Part shown: piece by piece, positions 26,633 through 35,515 of the stretch
Numbering within the stretch: position 1 is the first letter of the stretch
Layout of the letters: every line of letters starts with the position of its first letter
NCBI GenBank assembly: GCA_965226945.1
Contig: OZ245717.1
Location: 2,418,001-2,482,000, forward strand
Reading direction: 5' to 3'
Length of the DNA: 64,000 bases
Source of the DNA: SYLG01 sp965226945
GTDB lineage: Bacteria > Planctomycetota > Planctomycetia > Gemmatales > Gemmataceae
Program-made: the position numbers and the translations under genes
Notes under the pieces: generated by a model
What the model saw: only the letters and a program-made list of their open reading frames with translations
Told to the model about the DNA's origin: nothing
Databases searched by the model: none

Positions 26633-29482
26633 TTACTGCGTAGTCATTTTTAATCCGGCCAGCAACTTCATGAGGGCCTTCAGGTCCAGAGGTTTGACCA
26701 GGTGATGGTCGAATCCCGCTTCTGCAGTTTTGCGGCGGTCTTCGTCCTGTCCCCACCCGGTCAGGGCGACAATCACGATCGTTTTCCCCGGCTGTTGCTT
26801 GCGAATTTGGCGGCACGCCTCGTAACCGTTTAGCTTGGGCATCCCGAGGTCGAGGAAGATGAGGTCGGGGCGGAACGCTGCCGCCGCTTCGACGGCCGCC
26901 TCGCCGTCGTAAGCGGTGCAGACCTTGAACTCTAACATTTCGAGAAGGTCTGCAAGCGAGTTGGCCGCGTCCACATTGTCGTCCACGACCAGGACACTAC
27001 GAACTTGTGGCGACTCGACCTCCTTGACTGCCTCCTCTTTGACCCCCACCTTGGCCTCACTTGCTCCATCGGCCACGGTCGCCGCGACGGGCAGCGTCAC
27101 CACGAACTCACTTCCACGGCCCTCGCCTTCGCTCTTGCCCTTGACGGAGCCGCCGTGCATCTCGACCAGCCCCTTCACCAGGGACAGCCCGATGCCCAGG
27201 CCACCGGTCGTCTTCTCAAGCGAGCGGTCCACCTGCACGAACATGGCAAATACCCTGTCGAGCATGGCCCGGGGGATTCCGATGCCGTTGTCCGCGACCG
27301 ACACTTCCACGGTGCCCTCGTTTCGGCGAACGGTCAGCCGGATGTGACCGCCCCGGTGGGTGTACTTGGCACTGTTGGTGAGCAGGTTCGAAACCACCTG
27401 GGCCAGTCGGGTCGCGTCTGCGTCGACGAAAATCGGCTCATCCGGCACCACCACATCGAAATGGTGGGCAGCCAGCTCGATCAAGGGGCGGCTGGTTTCC
27501 ACGGCGGCGTCGATGATTCCCCGCAATTCGAGCCGCTCGATGCGCAGTTCCAACTTCCCTCGCGTGATGCGGCTCACGTCGAGCAGGTCGTCCACCAGAC
27601 GCACCAGTTGCGCCAGTTGCCGGTCCATCATCGACCGAGTCTGCTCGTTCGTGCCGTTGGCGCCGGCCAGGTTGAGGATTTGCAGGCCGCTCCGGATGGG
27701 GGCCAGCGGGTTGCGCAATTCGTGGGCGAGGGTGGCCAGGAATTCGTCCTTCCGTCGATCGGCGTCCGAGAGGTCGGTCGCCAGCCGCCTGAGCTCTTCT
27801 TCGGCCCGTTTGCGGTCGGTAATATCGCGAGTCGAACCGGCGACCGCCTCGACCGTTCCGTCTGCCCCCACCACGGGCACGAAGATGTACTCATACATCC
27901 GCTCGCCCAGCCGGCTGGTGTACGGCGTGTCGTCCCGGACAGGCTGCTTGGTTTCGATCACCTGCCGGATTTGCCGCTGAAAGCGCTCGGCCAAGGCGGG
28001 CGGGTAGCCGAGTTCGAAGAAGTCGCGCCCGACGGCCTCGTCCCGCCGCTTGCCCCATAGCGCGAGGAGGGCGGCATTGATGTACACGAACCGGCCGTTG
28101 AGATCAAAAGTGTAAATGAAGTCGGGTGTGCTCGACAGGACCGCGGCGAACAGCCGCCGCTCCCGCTCGGCGATGGCGGCGAGCCGGGCGACCTCGTCTT
28201 CCGCGCGCACCCTTTCGACCGCCGCCCAGGTCCGCTCGGCCGTGTCCTCGGTCATGGCGATCTCGGTCGGTGTCCATATCCGCACCTTGTCGGCGTGGAC
28301 GGCGAGACCGGCGACCAACTCGCCGTTCTTGACCAGGGGAACGCCAATATACGACCGGATTTGGACGCCGGCGAACGCCTTTTTCTCGCTATCGGGGCGG
28401 AACGGGAGGGCGTTCACATCCGCCTCAACGGCGGTCCGACCCGCACGATAGATGGCAAGTTGGTCCGGGCCAAAGGCCGCAATGGTGTGTCGCCCAACAA
28501 CGGACGGCACGCCGACGGCGTAGTCCTGCCCCACCACGTATTCGTCGCCGCGGGCCTCGAAATAGACGACTCGGTTGGCTCCCAGCCGCTCGCCGAGCAA
28601 GCGGCTCGCCTCGGCTTGGACCGCGATGGGGTCGGATAACGGGCGTATTGTGTCGGCCAGCGTCACCAGGAACGAGTTCCGGGCCTCGCTCGCATGGATC
28701 GTTTCTTCGGCCTGCTTGCGGGTCGTGATGTCCCGGAACACCAGCACACAGCCGACGACTTCGCCTTCCTTGTTCCGGATGGGCGCGCCGCTGTCGTCAA
28801 TGGGTCGTTCGGTTCCATCCTTGGCGATCAGGACCGTGTGATTTGCCAGGCTGACAACGACGCCATCTCGCAATGCTTTGATCGCCGGGTTTTCGACCGG
28901 CTGTCGGGTGGCCTCATTCACGACGTTGAAAACGGCGGTAAGCGGCTTGCCCATGCCGTCGGCGTTCGTCCACCCAGTCAGCGCTTCGGCCGCTATGTTC
29001 AGGTTCGTCACTCGCGCGGCAGTGTCGGTCGTGATGACCGCATCTCCGATGCTGGCAAGGGTCGTCCGTAGCCGCTCCCCCTGTTCGGCTGCATCGGTCA
29101 GCAATCGCTCGACCCGCTGGCGGGCAACCCGCATGGTGTGGCTCATGACAACGATCGCCATGGCGAGGGCTAAATAGATGCTCAGACCAAGAAGGACTTT
29201 CAGATCGGTGATGGGGAAGGAGTACCGGGGCGGGGCGAACAGGCAGACGGCAACTAGCCCGCCACCGACAAAGGTCAAGATGGCTTCCCGCGTCTGAGCG
29301 ATGCCTGCGACCAGCACGGCCGCCAAGAAGTAGGTCGTGTAAACGTAGTTGTCACCAAATAGCGGGTCGAGGGCCAGCCGGAGCAAGGTGGCGGCCCCGA
29401 TGGCAACCGCCACGGCCACGTAGCCCAGCCAGTCCGGATAGGGCCGACGGTCCCGCGGACCAATTCTCGCAGACGAGTCCAT
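26633..29482 (-). CDS. Hybrid sensor histidine kinase with KdpD-like membrane part, PAS, GAF and receiver domains
   Basis: About 949 residues from the ATG at 29482. In order: four membrane helices of the KdpD/DUF4118 type (about 20-115), a PAS domain (135-255, ending VLVFRDITTRKQAEE), a GAF domain (about 275-440), a second PAS (445-575), and HisKA with the phospho-acceptor His in FLATLAHELRNPLAPIRSG. Next are HATPase_c (ADNGIGIPRAMLDRVF, GLGIGLSLVKGLVEMHGG) and a C-terminal receiver domain with the phospho-acceptor Asp in LIFLDLGMPKLNGYEACRQI. It is a phosphorelay sensor kinase, with no separate response regulator nearby. Its third codon positions look richer in G and C than those of its neighbours (by eye). 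Confidence 0.93.
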   Translation of the reverse strand: MDSSARIGPRDRRPYPDWLGYVAVAVAIGAATLLRLALDPLFGDNYVYTTYFLAAVLVAGIAQTREAILTFVGGGLVAVCLFAPPRYSFPITDLKVLLGLSIYLALAMAIVVMSHTMRVARQRVERLLTDAAEQGERLRTTLASIGDAVITTDTAARVTNLNIAAEALTGWTNADGMGKPLTAVFNVVNEATRQPVENPAIKALRDGVVVSLANHTVLIAKDGTERPIDDSGAPIRNKEGEVVGCVLVFRDITTRKQAEETIHASEARNSFLVTLADTIRPLSDPIAVQAEASRLLGERLGANRVVYFEARGDEYVVGQDYAVGVPSVVGRHTIAAFGPDQLAIYRAGRTAVEADVNALPFRPDSEKKAFAGVQIRSYIGVPLVKNGELVAGLAVHADKVRIWTPTEIAMTEDTAERTWAAVERVRAEDEVARLAAIAERERRLFAAVLSSTPDFIYTFDLNGRFVYINAALLALWGKRRDEAVGRDFFELGYPPALAERFQRQIRQVIETKQPVRDDTPYTSRLGERMYEYIFVPVVGADGTVEAVAGSTRDITDRKRAEEELRRLATDLSDADRRKDEFLATLAHELRNPLAPIRSGLQILNLAGANGTNEQTRSMMDRQLAQLVRLVDDLLDVSRITRGKLELRIERLELRGIIDAAVETSRPLIELAAHHFDVVVPDEPIFVDADATRLAQVVSNLLTNSAKYTHRGGHIRLTVRRNEGTVEVSVADNGIGIPRAMLDRVFAMFVQVDRSLEKTTGGLGIGLSLVKGLVEMHGGSVKGKSEGEGRGSEFVVTLPVAATVADGASEAKVGVKEEAVKEVESPQVRSVLVVDDNVDAANSLADLLEMLEFKVCTAYDGEAAVEAAAAFRPDLIFLDLGMPKLNGYEACRQIRKQQPGKTIVIVALTGWGQDEDRRKTAEAGFDHHLVKPLDLKALMKLLAGLKMTTQ

Positions 29483-29586
29483 AACTGCGCAGGTCCCCAG
29501 CCGAGCGGCAATTCCTAAAGGAAGCTGTTTTACGCACTTTCTTTGGCGGCGCCCCGCCAATTTGGACGGATCCGGTAATGAAGAGT

Positions 29587-30033
29587 CTAGGTCGCGACGG
29601 CGGCATTCTCGCTGTTCGGCGCTCCTTTTTGTCCCTTAAAGCGGAACCACACAAACTCACCGAACATACCCAGAGCGACTCCGGCCGTGTAACGGACCAG
29701 ATCGATCCACAAAAACCCGTGTCCGAGAATCAGGCCGCCCAAGGTGGTGTTCCTGACGGCTTCAAGCCAAGGGGGTTGCCACATCTGAGAGATTTCAATG
29801 CCTGTGGCAAAACCGATGGCCATGCCGCCGACAACCCAGGTGGATTGACGGGCAAACAGCCAACCAAAACCCAAAAACACGAGCAAGGCCCAGAGCGCAT
29901 CGCCGGCATGGTCGGCCACAAACTCAGGCAGCATCGCACCAAAGCGGCGCGACGACAGCCCGAGAATCATGACCAGACCAACCAGGAAGGCGTAAAGCCA
30001 ACGATTGCGCCGCATCTCAAGAGAGCCGATCAC
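29587..30033 (-). CDS. DUF2809 family membrane protein
   Basis: A 148-residue protein with about four membrane helices. The pattern fits DUF2809: GLVMILGLSSRRFGAMLPEF at the first helix, DHAGDALWALLVFLGFG, then GIEISQMWQPPWLEAVRNTT and LGHGFLWIDLVRYTAGVALG. The function of the family is not known to me; it resembles VanZ-like proteins in size and layout. A start at M7 (MRRNRW) is also possible. It sits upstream of the kinase on the same strand, 105 bp away. Confidence 0.8.
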   Translation of the reverse strand: MIGSLEMRRNRWLYAFLVGLVMILGLSSRRFGAMLPEFVADHAGDALWALLVFLGFGWLFARQSTWVVGGMAIGFATGIEISQMWQPPWLEAVRNTTLGGLILGHGFLWIDLVRYTAGVALGMFGEFVWFRFKGQKGAPNSENAAVAT

Positions 30034-30139
30034 GGGGTTTCTATCGTGGGAAGAGGGTGTGGGAAGTCTCTATTTCGCCCAGTCGAAATTTTCGGCGAGA
30101 CCGAGGCGCGCATTGCCATGAAAGGAAGTGCCGATGAAA

Positions 30140-30169
30140 AAAGCCTTGGCCCAATGAGGCCAAGGCTTT
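30140..30169 (-). terminator. Intrinsic terminator after the LRR lipoprotein gene
   Basis: A perfect 12-base stem, AAAGCCTTGGCC / GGCCAAGGCTTT, with a six-base loop. Read on the minus strand it is followed by TTTTT. It lies 28 bp past the stop codon at 30198. Confidence 0.75.
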
Positions 30170-30197
30170 CATGCCTACAAAGAAAATAGCAGCCGGT

Positions 30198-31055
30198 TTA
30201 TTTCTTCTCTTCGGCCTTCTTTTGTTCTATTTTCTTTTCCGCTTCTTTTTTTACTTCAGCCTTCTTCTCTTCGGCCTTCTTTTCCACAGCCTTTTTCTCT
30301 TCGGCTTTCTTGGGCTCGGTTTTCTTGGGCTCGGTTTTCATATCGCCCTTTTTCCCGTCTTTCTTTCCCTCTTTTTTCCCGTCTTTCTTCATTTCGCCCT
30401 TCTTCTCTTCGACCTTGGGCAACGGGGGAAGGTCGTCGAGGCCACGGTTGACTTCGGTTTTGGGTAGGACCTTCTTCAAGGCAGTGGCGCCTTCCTTGGT
30501 GACCTTGGTCTGCCAGACATAGACGGCGCGCAGCTTTTTGAGGTCTTCGAGGTTCTTGAGTCCGGCGTCGGTCACGGCAGTGCCATAGATATTGAGGTAT
30601 TCGAGATTGCTCAGACCCTTGACCGAGGCGAGGCCCTTGTCGGTGATCTTGGTCTTTTCCAAGTGGAGGTGCGTCAGGTCCTTGAGGCCTTCGAGGTGCT
30701 TGGTCAAATCGTCGGTGACGGCCTGGCCGCGCAGATTGAGACGAACCAGACCCTTGATGTCCTTCAGCGGTGCAAGCTGGGCGTCGCCGAACTTCTCGAT
30801 CGTTTGCAGATAGGAGACTTCCAGGCGCGGGTCGTTTTGGGCCAGTTCGAGCACCAGGGCGCTTTGTTTGCGCAAGGCCTCGATCGCCGCGAGTTCGGCG
30901 GGAGAGCGCACGACCTTGGCTTCCTTGGCGGCCTCTTTCTCCTGCATTTCAGGAGAAAGGTAGGCGCCGAGCGGGTTGTTCAAGCTCAGGCAGCCCAAAA
31001 GTAAAGCAATGACAAAACCCGCACCAATCAAGCCGCGAAACGCCGAAATGTTCAT
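30198..31055 (-). CDS. Leucine-rich-repeat lipoprotein with Lys/Glu tail
   Basis: A 285-residue protein. The N-terminus has a lipobox-like LLGC at residues 19-22 after a hydrophobic stretch, so lipid anchoring is likely. Residues about 95-195 hold four to five leucine-rich repeats of the cysteine-free TDxGL type (LVRLNLRGQAVTDDLTKHLE, LTHLHLEKTKITDKGLASVK, LEYLNIYGTAVTDAGLKNLE). The last 75 residues are almost only Lys, Glu and Pro in EEKKAEVKKEA-like runs, probably disordered or a long helix. Proteins with such LRR units are common in planctomycetes and likely bind other proteins; the partner is unknown. Confidence 0.85.
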   Translation of the reverse strand: MNISAFRGLIGAGFVIALLLGCLSLNNPLGAYLSPEMQEKEAAKEAKVVRSPAELAAIEALRKQSALVLELAQNDPRLEVSYLQTIEKFGDAQLAPLKDIKGLVRLNLRGQAVTDDLTKHLEGLKDLTHLHLEKTKITDKGLASVKGLSNLEYLNIYGTAVTDAGLKNLEDLKKLRAVYVWQTKVTKEGATALKKVLPKTEVNRGLDDLPPLPKVEEKKGEMKKDGKKEGKKDGKKGDMKTEPKKTEPKKAEEKKAVEKKAEEKKAEVKKEAEKKIEQKKAEEKK

Positions 31056-31165
31056 GGCAAATCCTTCGAACAGGAGAAACGGAGAATGGCGCCAGGGGTG
31101 GGAAGGCCCGCCGGTTCGGCGCCACGAACCGGCGGAGGGGAAAAAGGAGCGTGATTTTAGCCCGC

Positions 31166-32122
31166 TTAGGACTTGGCCAACTCCTCGCGCACCTTTTCCA
31201 GAAGCTTCTTCGTGGCGACGATGCCTTCGAATTCGCCGAGTTTGCTTCCCTCGTATTCGATGCCGACGAATCCCTTGTATCCAGCCTTGAGGACGATCTT
31301 CATCATCTTCACATAGTCGGTGTGGATTTCATTGCCTTTTTCGTCAAAGTCGTGCGACTTGGCACTGACACCCTTGGCGAAGGGCATCATCTCGTCGACG
31401 CCCTTGTAGCGGTCGTACTCCTTGCCATTGCCCAGGTTGAAGTTGCCGAAATCGGGCAGCGTGCCCACTCGGGGATTGTTCGCCTTCTTCATGACGCCGG
31501 CGAGCCATTCGCCGTTGCTTGAGAGGCCACCATGGTTTTCGACAATGATGTTGATGTTGTTGGCCGCGCCATATTCGGCGAGCTGGGACAGGCCGTCGGC
31601 GGCGCGCTCCATCTGTTCTTCGAAGGTTCCGGTCGAATAGGCGTTGACCCGGATCGAGTGGCAACCCAGGATTTTGGCGTTGTCGACCCATCGGTGGTGG
31701 TTTTTCACTGCCGTTTTCCGCTTGGCGGTGTCGGGGTCGCCCAAATGGCCTTCGCCATCGCACATGATCAGGACGCCCTTGACGCCCTCGCTATCGCACT
31801 GCTTCTTCATCGTTTCGAAATAGGCGTCGTTATTTTTCTGGTCTTTGTAAAACTGATTGACGAACTCGACTCCGGTAATGCCAAATAATTTGGTCATTTG
31901 CGGGTAATTGGCCGGATCGAGCTTCTTGCCGAAGTAGGCCTTGTGCAGTGACCATTGCGCCAACGAGATTTCAAACGACTTGTCTTGGGCCGCTGCCTGC
32001 ACCACCGGGGCCGCCGAGGCGCTGATCCCACTGCCAAGCAATCCTCCGGCAACAATTCCGCCCGAAGCTCCAAGGAACCGGCGACGCGACATCGCGGCGG
32101 TCAAATGCGTCTGGGAGAACAT
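31166..32122 (-). CDS. Sugar phosphate isomerase/epimerase family protein with Tat signal
   Basis: A 318-residue protein whose ATG at 32122 has AGAGG seven bases upstream. It begins with a twin-arginine signal (MSRRRFLGASGGIVAGGLLG), so it is exported. The mature part is an AP endonuclease 2-type TIM barrel: FEISLAQWSLHKAYFGKKLD, GVEFVNQFYKDQ, GVLIMCDGEGHLGD, INIIVENHGGLSSNGEWLAG and GFVGIEYEGSKLGEFEG. Glu and His residues in the VENHGG and DFDEKGNEIH regions are the likely metal ligands. Exported members of this superfamily are frequent in planctomycetes; the substrate is unknown, probably a sugar. Confidence 0.88.
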   Translation of the reverse strand: MFSQTHLTAAMSRRRFLGASGGIVAGGLLGSGISASAAPVVQAAAQDKSFEISLAQWSLHKAYFGKKLDPANYPQMTKLFGITGVEFVNQFYKDQKNNDAYFETMKKQCDSEGVKGVLIMCDGEGHLGDPDTAKRKTAVKNHHRWVDNAKILGCHSIRVNAYSTGTFEEQMERAADGLSQLAEYGAANNINIIVENHGGLSSNGEWLAGVMKKANNPRVGTLPDFGNFNLGNGKEYDRYKGVDEMMPFAKGVSAKSHDFDEKGNEIHTDYVKMMKIVLKAGYKGFVGIEYEGSKLGEFEGIVATKKLLEKVREELAKS

Positions 32123-32534
32123 GATGGACCTCTAATGTGGCTGATTGGAGAGCGGCACGACAGGAACGAAGGCGAGGGATCGCCTCATCCATTTCTTGAA
32201 TGACTTCTTTTAAAATACTCCCGCCTCGGCAAGCGCCCAGCCTAGTTTGAGGCAGCCGTTTGCTCGATTGTGCACCGCCGGCTGCCTATTTGGCGTCTCG
32301 CACCTGTACAGAATTTTCTCACCGGCCGACCTCCTTTAGCGACATCCGGGGCAATTCCCAGGCTGGACAGAGAAAAACATGAATCATTTTGAGAAAAAAG
32401 GGCGATTTCCGGCATCTTTCGTGAACTTTAGTGAAAAGGAACGGACTTTGCTGAAAAAGAGTTGCCTGGCAATCCAACCGGTGTTAGTCTGTCCAGTATA
32501 CAAATGGTCACAGGCTGCCCGGGGAGAACCAAGT
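32123..32534. other. Divergent promoter region between the isomerase and zinc-ribbon genes
   Basis: No credible gene fits here apart from a long upstream extension of the zinc-ribbon frame to 32379. A possible sigma-70 promoter on the plus strand is TTGCCT at 32462-32467 and TAGTCT at 32485-32490, 17 bases apart. The match is fair only. I see no repeats. Confidence 0.35.
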
Positions 32535-32747
32535 TTGAAAACTTTAGCTTTTTTTCCGAACAAAACCGCGAGCAGCGGCGAATTAAAGGAGACGGACCTG
32601 GGCGGATGCCCAGCTTGCTCGGGAAGGTTAATTCCGGCAGGTAGGGAACTCAGGTGCCACCGATGCGGCTTCGCTCTATGTGAAAGCTGCGGATCTGGTG
32701 GAGAAAATTTTGAAAATTTTCCGACTTCCATGGAAAAAATGAGCTAG
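32535..32747 (+). CDS. Small double-CxxC zinc-ribbon protein
   Basis: I prefer a TTG start at 32535, with GGGGAG eight bases upstream, giving about 70 residues; the frame is open back to an ATG at 32379, but that extension shows no conserved pattern. The product has GGCPACSGRLIPAGRELRCH followed by RCGFALCESCG, giving three CxxC pairs plus extra Cys and His, typical of small zinc ribbons. It lies 128 bp upstream of csrA in the same direction. The role could be nucleic acid or protein binding; nothing in the sequence decides it. Confidence 0.5.
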   Translation: MKTLAFFPNKTASSGELKETDLGGCPACSGRLIPAGRELRCHRCGFALCESCGSGGENFENFPTSMEKMS

Positions 32748-32875
32748 GGATAGATTGGAGCGTCCCGTATCGAGATCGGATTTTCGCCAACGGGACTTTA
32801 AATTTTTGGTTTCTTTTTTCTAGGGGTGTTCGTGGTTGTCCGGCAGGAGCCGGTTTTCATCAAGGAGGACGAGCC

Positions 32876-33103
32876 ATGTTAGTGTTGAGCCGCAAAGTTG
32901 GTGAACGAATCGTGATCGGTGACGATGTGGTGGTCACCGTGGTCGAGGTTTCCGGAAACAGGGTGCGCGTCGGCATCGAAGCTCCCCGTTCCAAGCAAGT
33001 ACTTCGCTCCGAAATCATCGAAACGGGTCTCCCCGAACCGGCAGGCAAGAAACCCTTGCGAGCCAATCAACGCATCCGTGAGTCCGTGGGCGCCCACAAC
33101 TAG
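32876..33103 (+). CDS. csrA: Carbon storage regulator CsrA
   Basis: A 75-residue protein preceded by AAGGAGG. MLVLSRKVGERIVIGDDVVV and VRVGIEAPRSKQVLRSEI are the two signature parts of CsrA: the beta strands that form the dimer and the RNA-binding edge, including the conserved Arg of VLR (here RSKQVLRSEI). CsrA binds GGA motifs in mRNA leaders and controls translation or stability. The C-terminal 20 residues are a polar extension beyond the 60-residue core. Its own terminator follows directly, so it forms a short unit with, at most, the zinc-ribbon gene. Confidence 0.95.
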   Translation: MLVLSRKVGERIVIGDDVVVTVVEVSGNRVRVGIEAPRSKQVLRSEIIETGLPEPAGKKPLRANQRIRESVGAHN

Positions 33104-33131
33104 ATTCCGGCCCACCGTTATCCACTCCAAC

Positions 33132-33153
33132 GGCCCCTTCGGGGGCTTATTTT
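33132..33153 (+). terminator. Intrinsic terminator of csrA
   Basis: GCCCC, a TTCG tetraloop and GGGGC (33133-33146), followed by TTATTTTTTT. It begins 29 bp after the csrA stop codon. Confidence 0.8.
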
Positions 33154-33335
33154 TTTGGTACCTTGATTTCCTGGCCACCACTCGTCGATTCAACTGCCGC
33201 GAACGACACGATCCCAAAAAGCATCCTTCCAAGCAAAACAAACGATTGGGCGGTTTTGGGGGTTTAGCATAAAGCTGAGACCAGTCCCCGGTTTCACCGT
33301 GATGCTCTGGCTCACTCCCAAAGGAACCCCCACCC

Positions 33336-35399
33336 ATGCGCCGTTACCCTCCCGTGTCCCGATTCGGGACGCTTCCGCGTTTTCTCGTCGCCGGATTTTT
33401 CCTTGGCTCCACGATGATTTGGGCCCAACCGCCCTCCACCACGTCCGCCTCGAGTAAAGAAACCAAAGAGGCGAAAGAGGCCAAGACCGCCGAGAAGACG
33501 GTCGCAAGCAGGATTGCCCAGGTCACGATCTATCCCGATACGGCCCTCGTCACTCGAGAAGTCACCGTCCCCGAAGAAAAAGGGCTGTACGAACTCGTCG
33601 TCTCCCCGCTGCCACCCGCGGTCGTCACCAATTCGCTCTACGGCGAAGGCTCCGAAGGGGTCCGCGTCATGGCGACCCGCTACCGCTCACGCGCGGTCGA
33701 ATCGGATACCCGCAAAGAAGTGCGGGAAATCGTGGAGCAAGAAGAGAAGCTGCAGTTGGAAACGATGCGGATCCAGTCCGAATCGAAAACGATCGAAGCC
33801 AACGCCGCCTTTCTAACCAAACTGGAAGGGTTTGTCGCAGCCAGCACGACCAACGCCACCGAAAAAGGAAAACTCGACAGCGAGCAGGTCACCAACCTGT
33901 CGAATTATGTGATGGAATTGCGGAAAACCCAGAGCAAGGCGATTCACGACTATGCGGTGAACACCCAGGAAATTCAAAAGAAGCTCGCCTTTTTACAAAG
34001 AAAGCGCGCCGAAGTGGCGGTTGGCTCCAGCCGCACCGAACGCGAAGCGGTGCTCGTGGTCGAGCGCACCGAAGCCGGTAAGGGGTCGGCCCGGCTGAGT
34101 TACCTGGTCGACAATGCTTCCTGGAAACCGCAATATCGCCTGCGCTCCGGTTCCGATGCCAAGGGCCAGGTGGTGAAGGTTGAATACCTCGCCGCCATCG
34201 CTCAGCACACGGGTGAAGATTGGAAAGGGGTCAAGCTGGTGCTCTCCAATGCCCAGCCCATGCTCAATGCCGCGCCCCCTAGCCTCAGAGCTTTGGCCGT
34301 GGGTGTCACGAGCATTACCGGCGTCGCCGGGGCGCCCAACATGCCCGGCGGTTCGGGCCAATTCGGTGGAGGTCAGATCGGCGGCGGGCCCGGAATGCTC
34401 ACGCCGGCCCAGAGCGGACCGGGCGGCTTTGGTCAACAGGGGGGAATGCAGGGCGGTATCCAAGGGGGTGGAAGAAACGGCGATTTCAATCGCGACAACC
34501 TGAAGAACGCGCTCGAGGGGAAAACCGATCAGCTCGAAGTCGCCAACCCGGGCGGCTTCCAATCGGCCCAGGAACTCGAAGGCGCCGCACGCCAGCTGCG
34601 CTCCAAGGCGCAAAACGATCTCAACAAGCGCAACGACGCCGCAAGCAACCAGATCTTCAACTATGCCGGCGCCCTCGATCAGGCCAAAGACCTGGTCCTC
34701 GCGACCGAAGAAAAAAATTCCGGCAAGCCCGTCTCCAGCAGCGGCGGTGACGGCCCCTCCATCACTTACCGGCTGGAAGGCAGCACCACGATCTCCTCGC
34801 GCAACGACGAACAGATCCTCGAAGTCGCGCGCCTCGACCTGCCCGCCGAAACCTTCTTCAAGGCGGTTCCCGTGTTGACCCGCAGCATCTATCGCCAGGC
34901 CAACCTGACCAACAACAGCAACCTGGTGCTCTTGCCCGGTGAGGCCACCATGTTCCACCAGGGCGACTTTGTCGGCCGCATGGGCATTCCCCTGGTCGCG
35001 GTGGGCGAGTCGTTCACCGTCGGCTTTGGCGCCGAGCCGCAATTGCAAATTCAGCGCACGTTGATGGAAAAGGGCAAAACCACCCAGGGGGGCAACCAGG
35101 TGCTCAAATACGACTACCGCATCCTGGTCTCAAGCTACCTGAAGGAAAAGGTGAAACTCCAGGTTTGGGATCGCCTGCCGTGGGCCGAAGGCGAAACCGT
35201 CAATGTCACCCTGGGCAAAACGACCCCCGAACTGAGCAAGGACGGCATGTATCAACGCGAGGAACGGCCTCGCAACCTCTTGCGCTGGGACCTCGAGGTG
35301 GAACCTGGCCAAACCGGCGAAAAAGCCCAGAAGATCACCTATGAATTCAAAATGGAACTGGACAAGAAACTGACGATCGGCAGCTTCATGAGCCGCTAA
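33336..35399 (+). CDS. DUF4139 (MuiA-like) exported protein
   Basis: A 687-residue protein with an N-terminal signal (FLVAGFFLGSTMIWA). A DUF4140-like segment follows: VTIYPDTALVTREVTVPEEK and LYELVVSPLPPAVVTNSLYG. A coiled-coil region spans about 130-230 (EEKLQLETMRIQSESKTIEA). The DUF4139 domain runs from about 240 to the end (ARLSYLVDNASWKPQYRLRS, GEDWKGVKLVLSNAQPM, SSYLKEKVKLQVWDRLPWAE). A Gly/Gln-rich, low-complexity insert of about 60 residues interrupts DUF4139 near residues 330-390. The family includes the so-called mucoidy inhibitor A proteins; its molecular role is unknown. A terminator follows. Confidence 0.88.
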   Translation: MRRYPPVSRFGTLPRFLVAGFFLGSTMIWAQPPSTTSASSKETKEAKEAKTAEKTVASRIAQVTIYPDTALVTREVTVPEEKGLYELVVSPLPPAVVTNSLYGEGSEGVRVMATRYRSRAVESDTRKEVREIVEQEEKLQLETMRIQSESKTIEANAAFLTKLEGFVAASTTNATEKGKLDSEQVTNLSNYVMELRKTQSKAIHDYAVNTQEIQKKLAFLQRKRAEVAVGSSRTEREAVLVVERTEAGKGSARLSYLVDNASWKPQYRLRSGSDAKGQVVKVEYLAAIAQHTGEDWKGVKLVLSNAQPMLNAAPPSLRALAVGVTSITGVAGAPNMPGGSGQFGGGQIGGGPGMLTPAQSGPGGFGQQGGMQGGIQGGGRNGDFNRDNLKNALEGKTDQLEVANPGGFQSAQELEGAARQLRSKAQNDLNKRNDAASNQIFNYAGALDQAKDLVLATEEKNSGKPVSSSGGDGPSITYRLEGSTTISSRNDEQILEVARLDLPAETFFKAVPVLTRSIYRQANLTNNSNLVLLPGEATMFHQGDFVGRMGIPLVAVGESFTVGFGAEPQLQIQRTLMEKGKTTQGGNQVLKYDYRILVSSYLKEKVKLQVWDRLPWAEGETVNVTLGKTTPELSKDGMYQREERPRNLLRWDLEVEPGQTGEKAQKITYEFKMELDKKLTIGSFMSR

Positions 35400-35423
35400 T
35401 CGCCTTCGATTCCGTCGAAAGTA

Positions 35424-35455
35424 CGCCCGGGCCGTTCGGCCCGGGCGTTATCTTT
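35424..35455 (+). terminator. Intrinsic terminator after the DUF4139 gene
   Basis: A perfect ten-base stem, CGCCCGGGCC / GGCCCGGGCG, with a GTTC loop, then TTATCTTTT. It lies 24 bp past the stop codon. Confidence 0.8.
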
Positions 35456-35515
35456 TGACCCGATTCCCCTAAGTCATCCTTTGTCCTCCCGCCTGATGTT
35501 TGGGGAAATGTTGAA

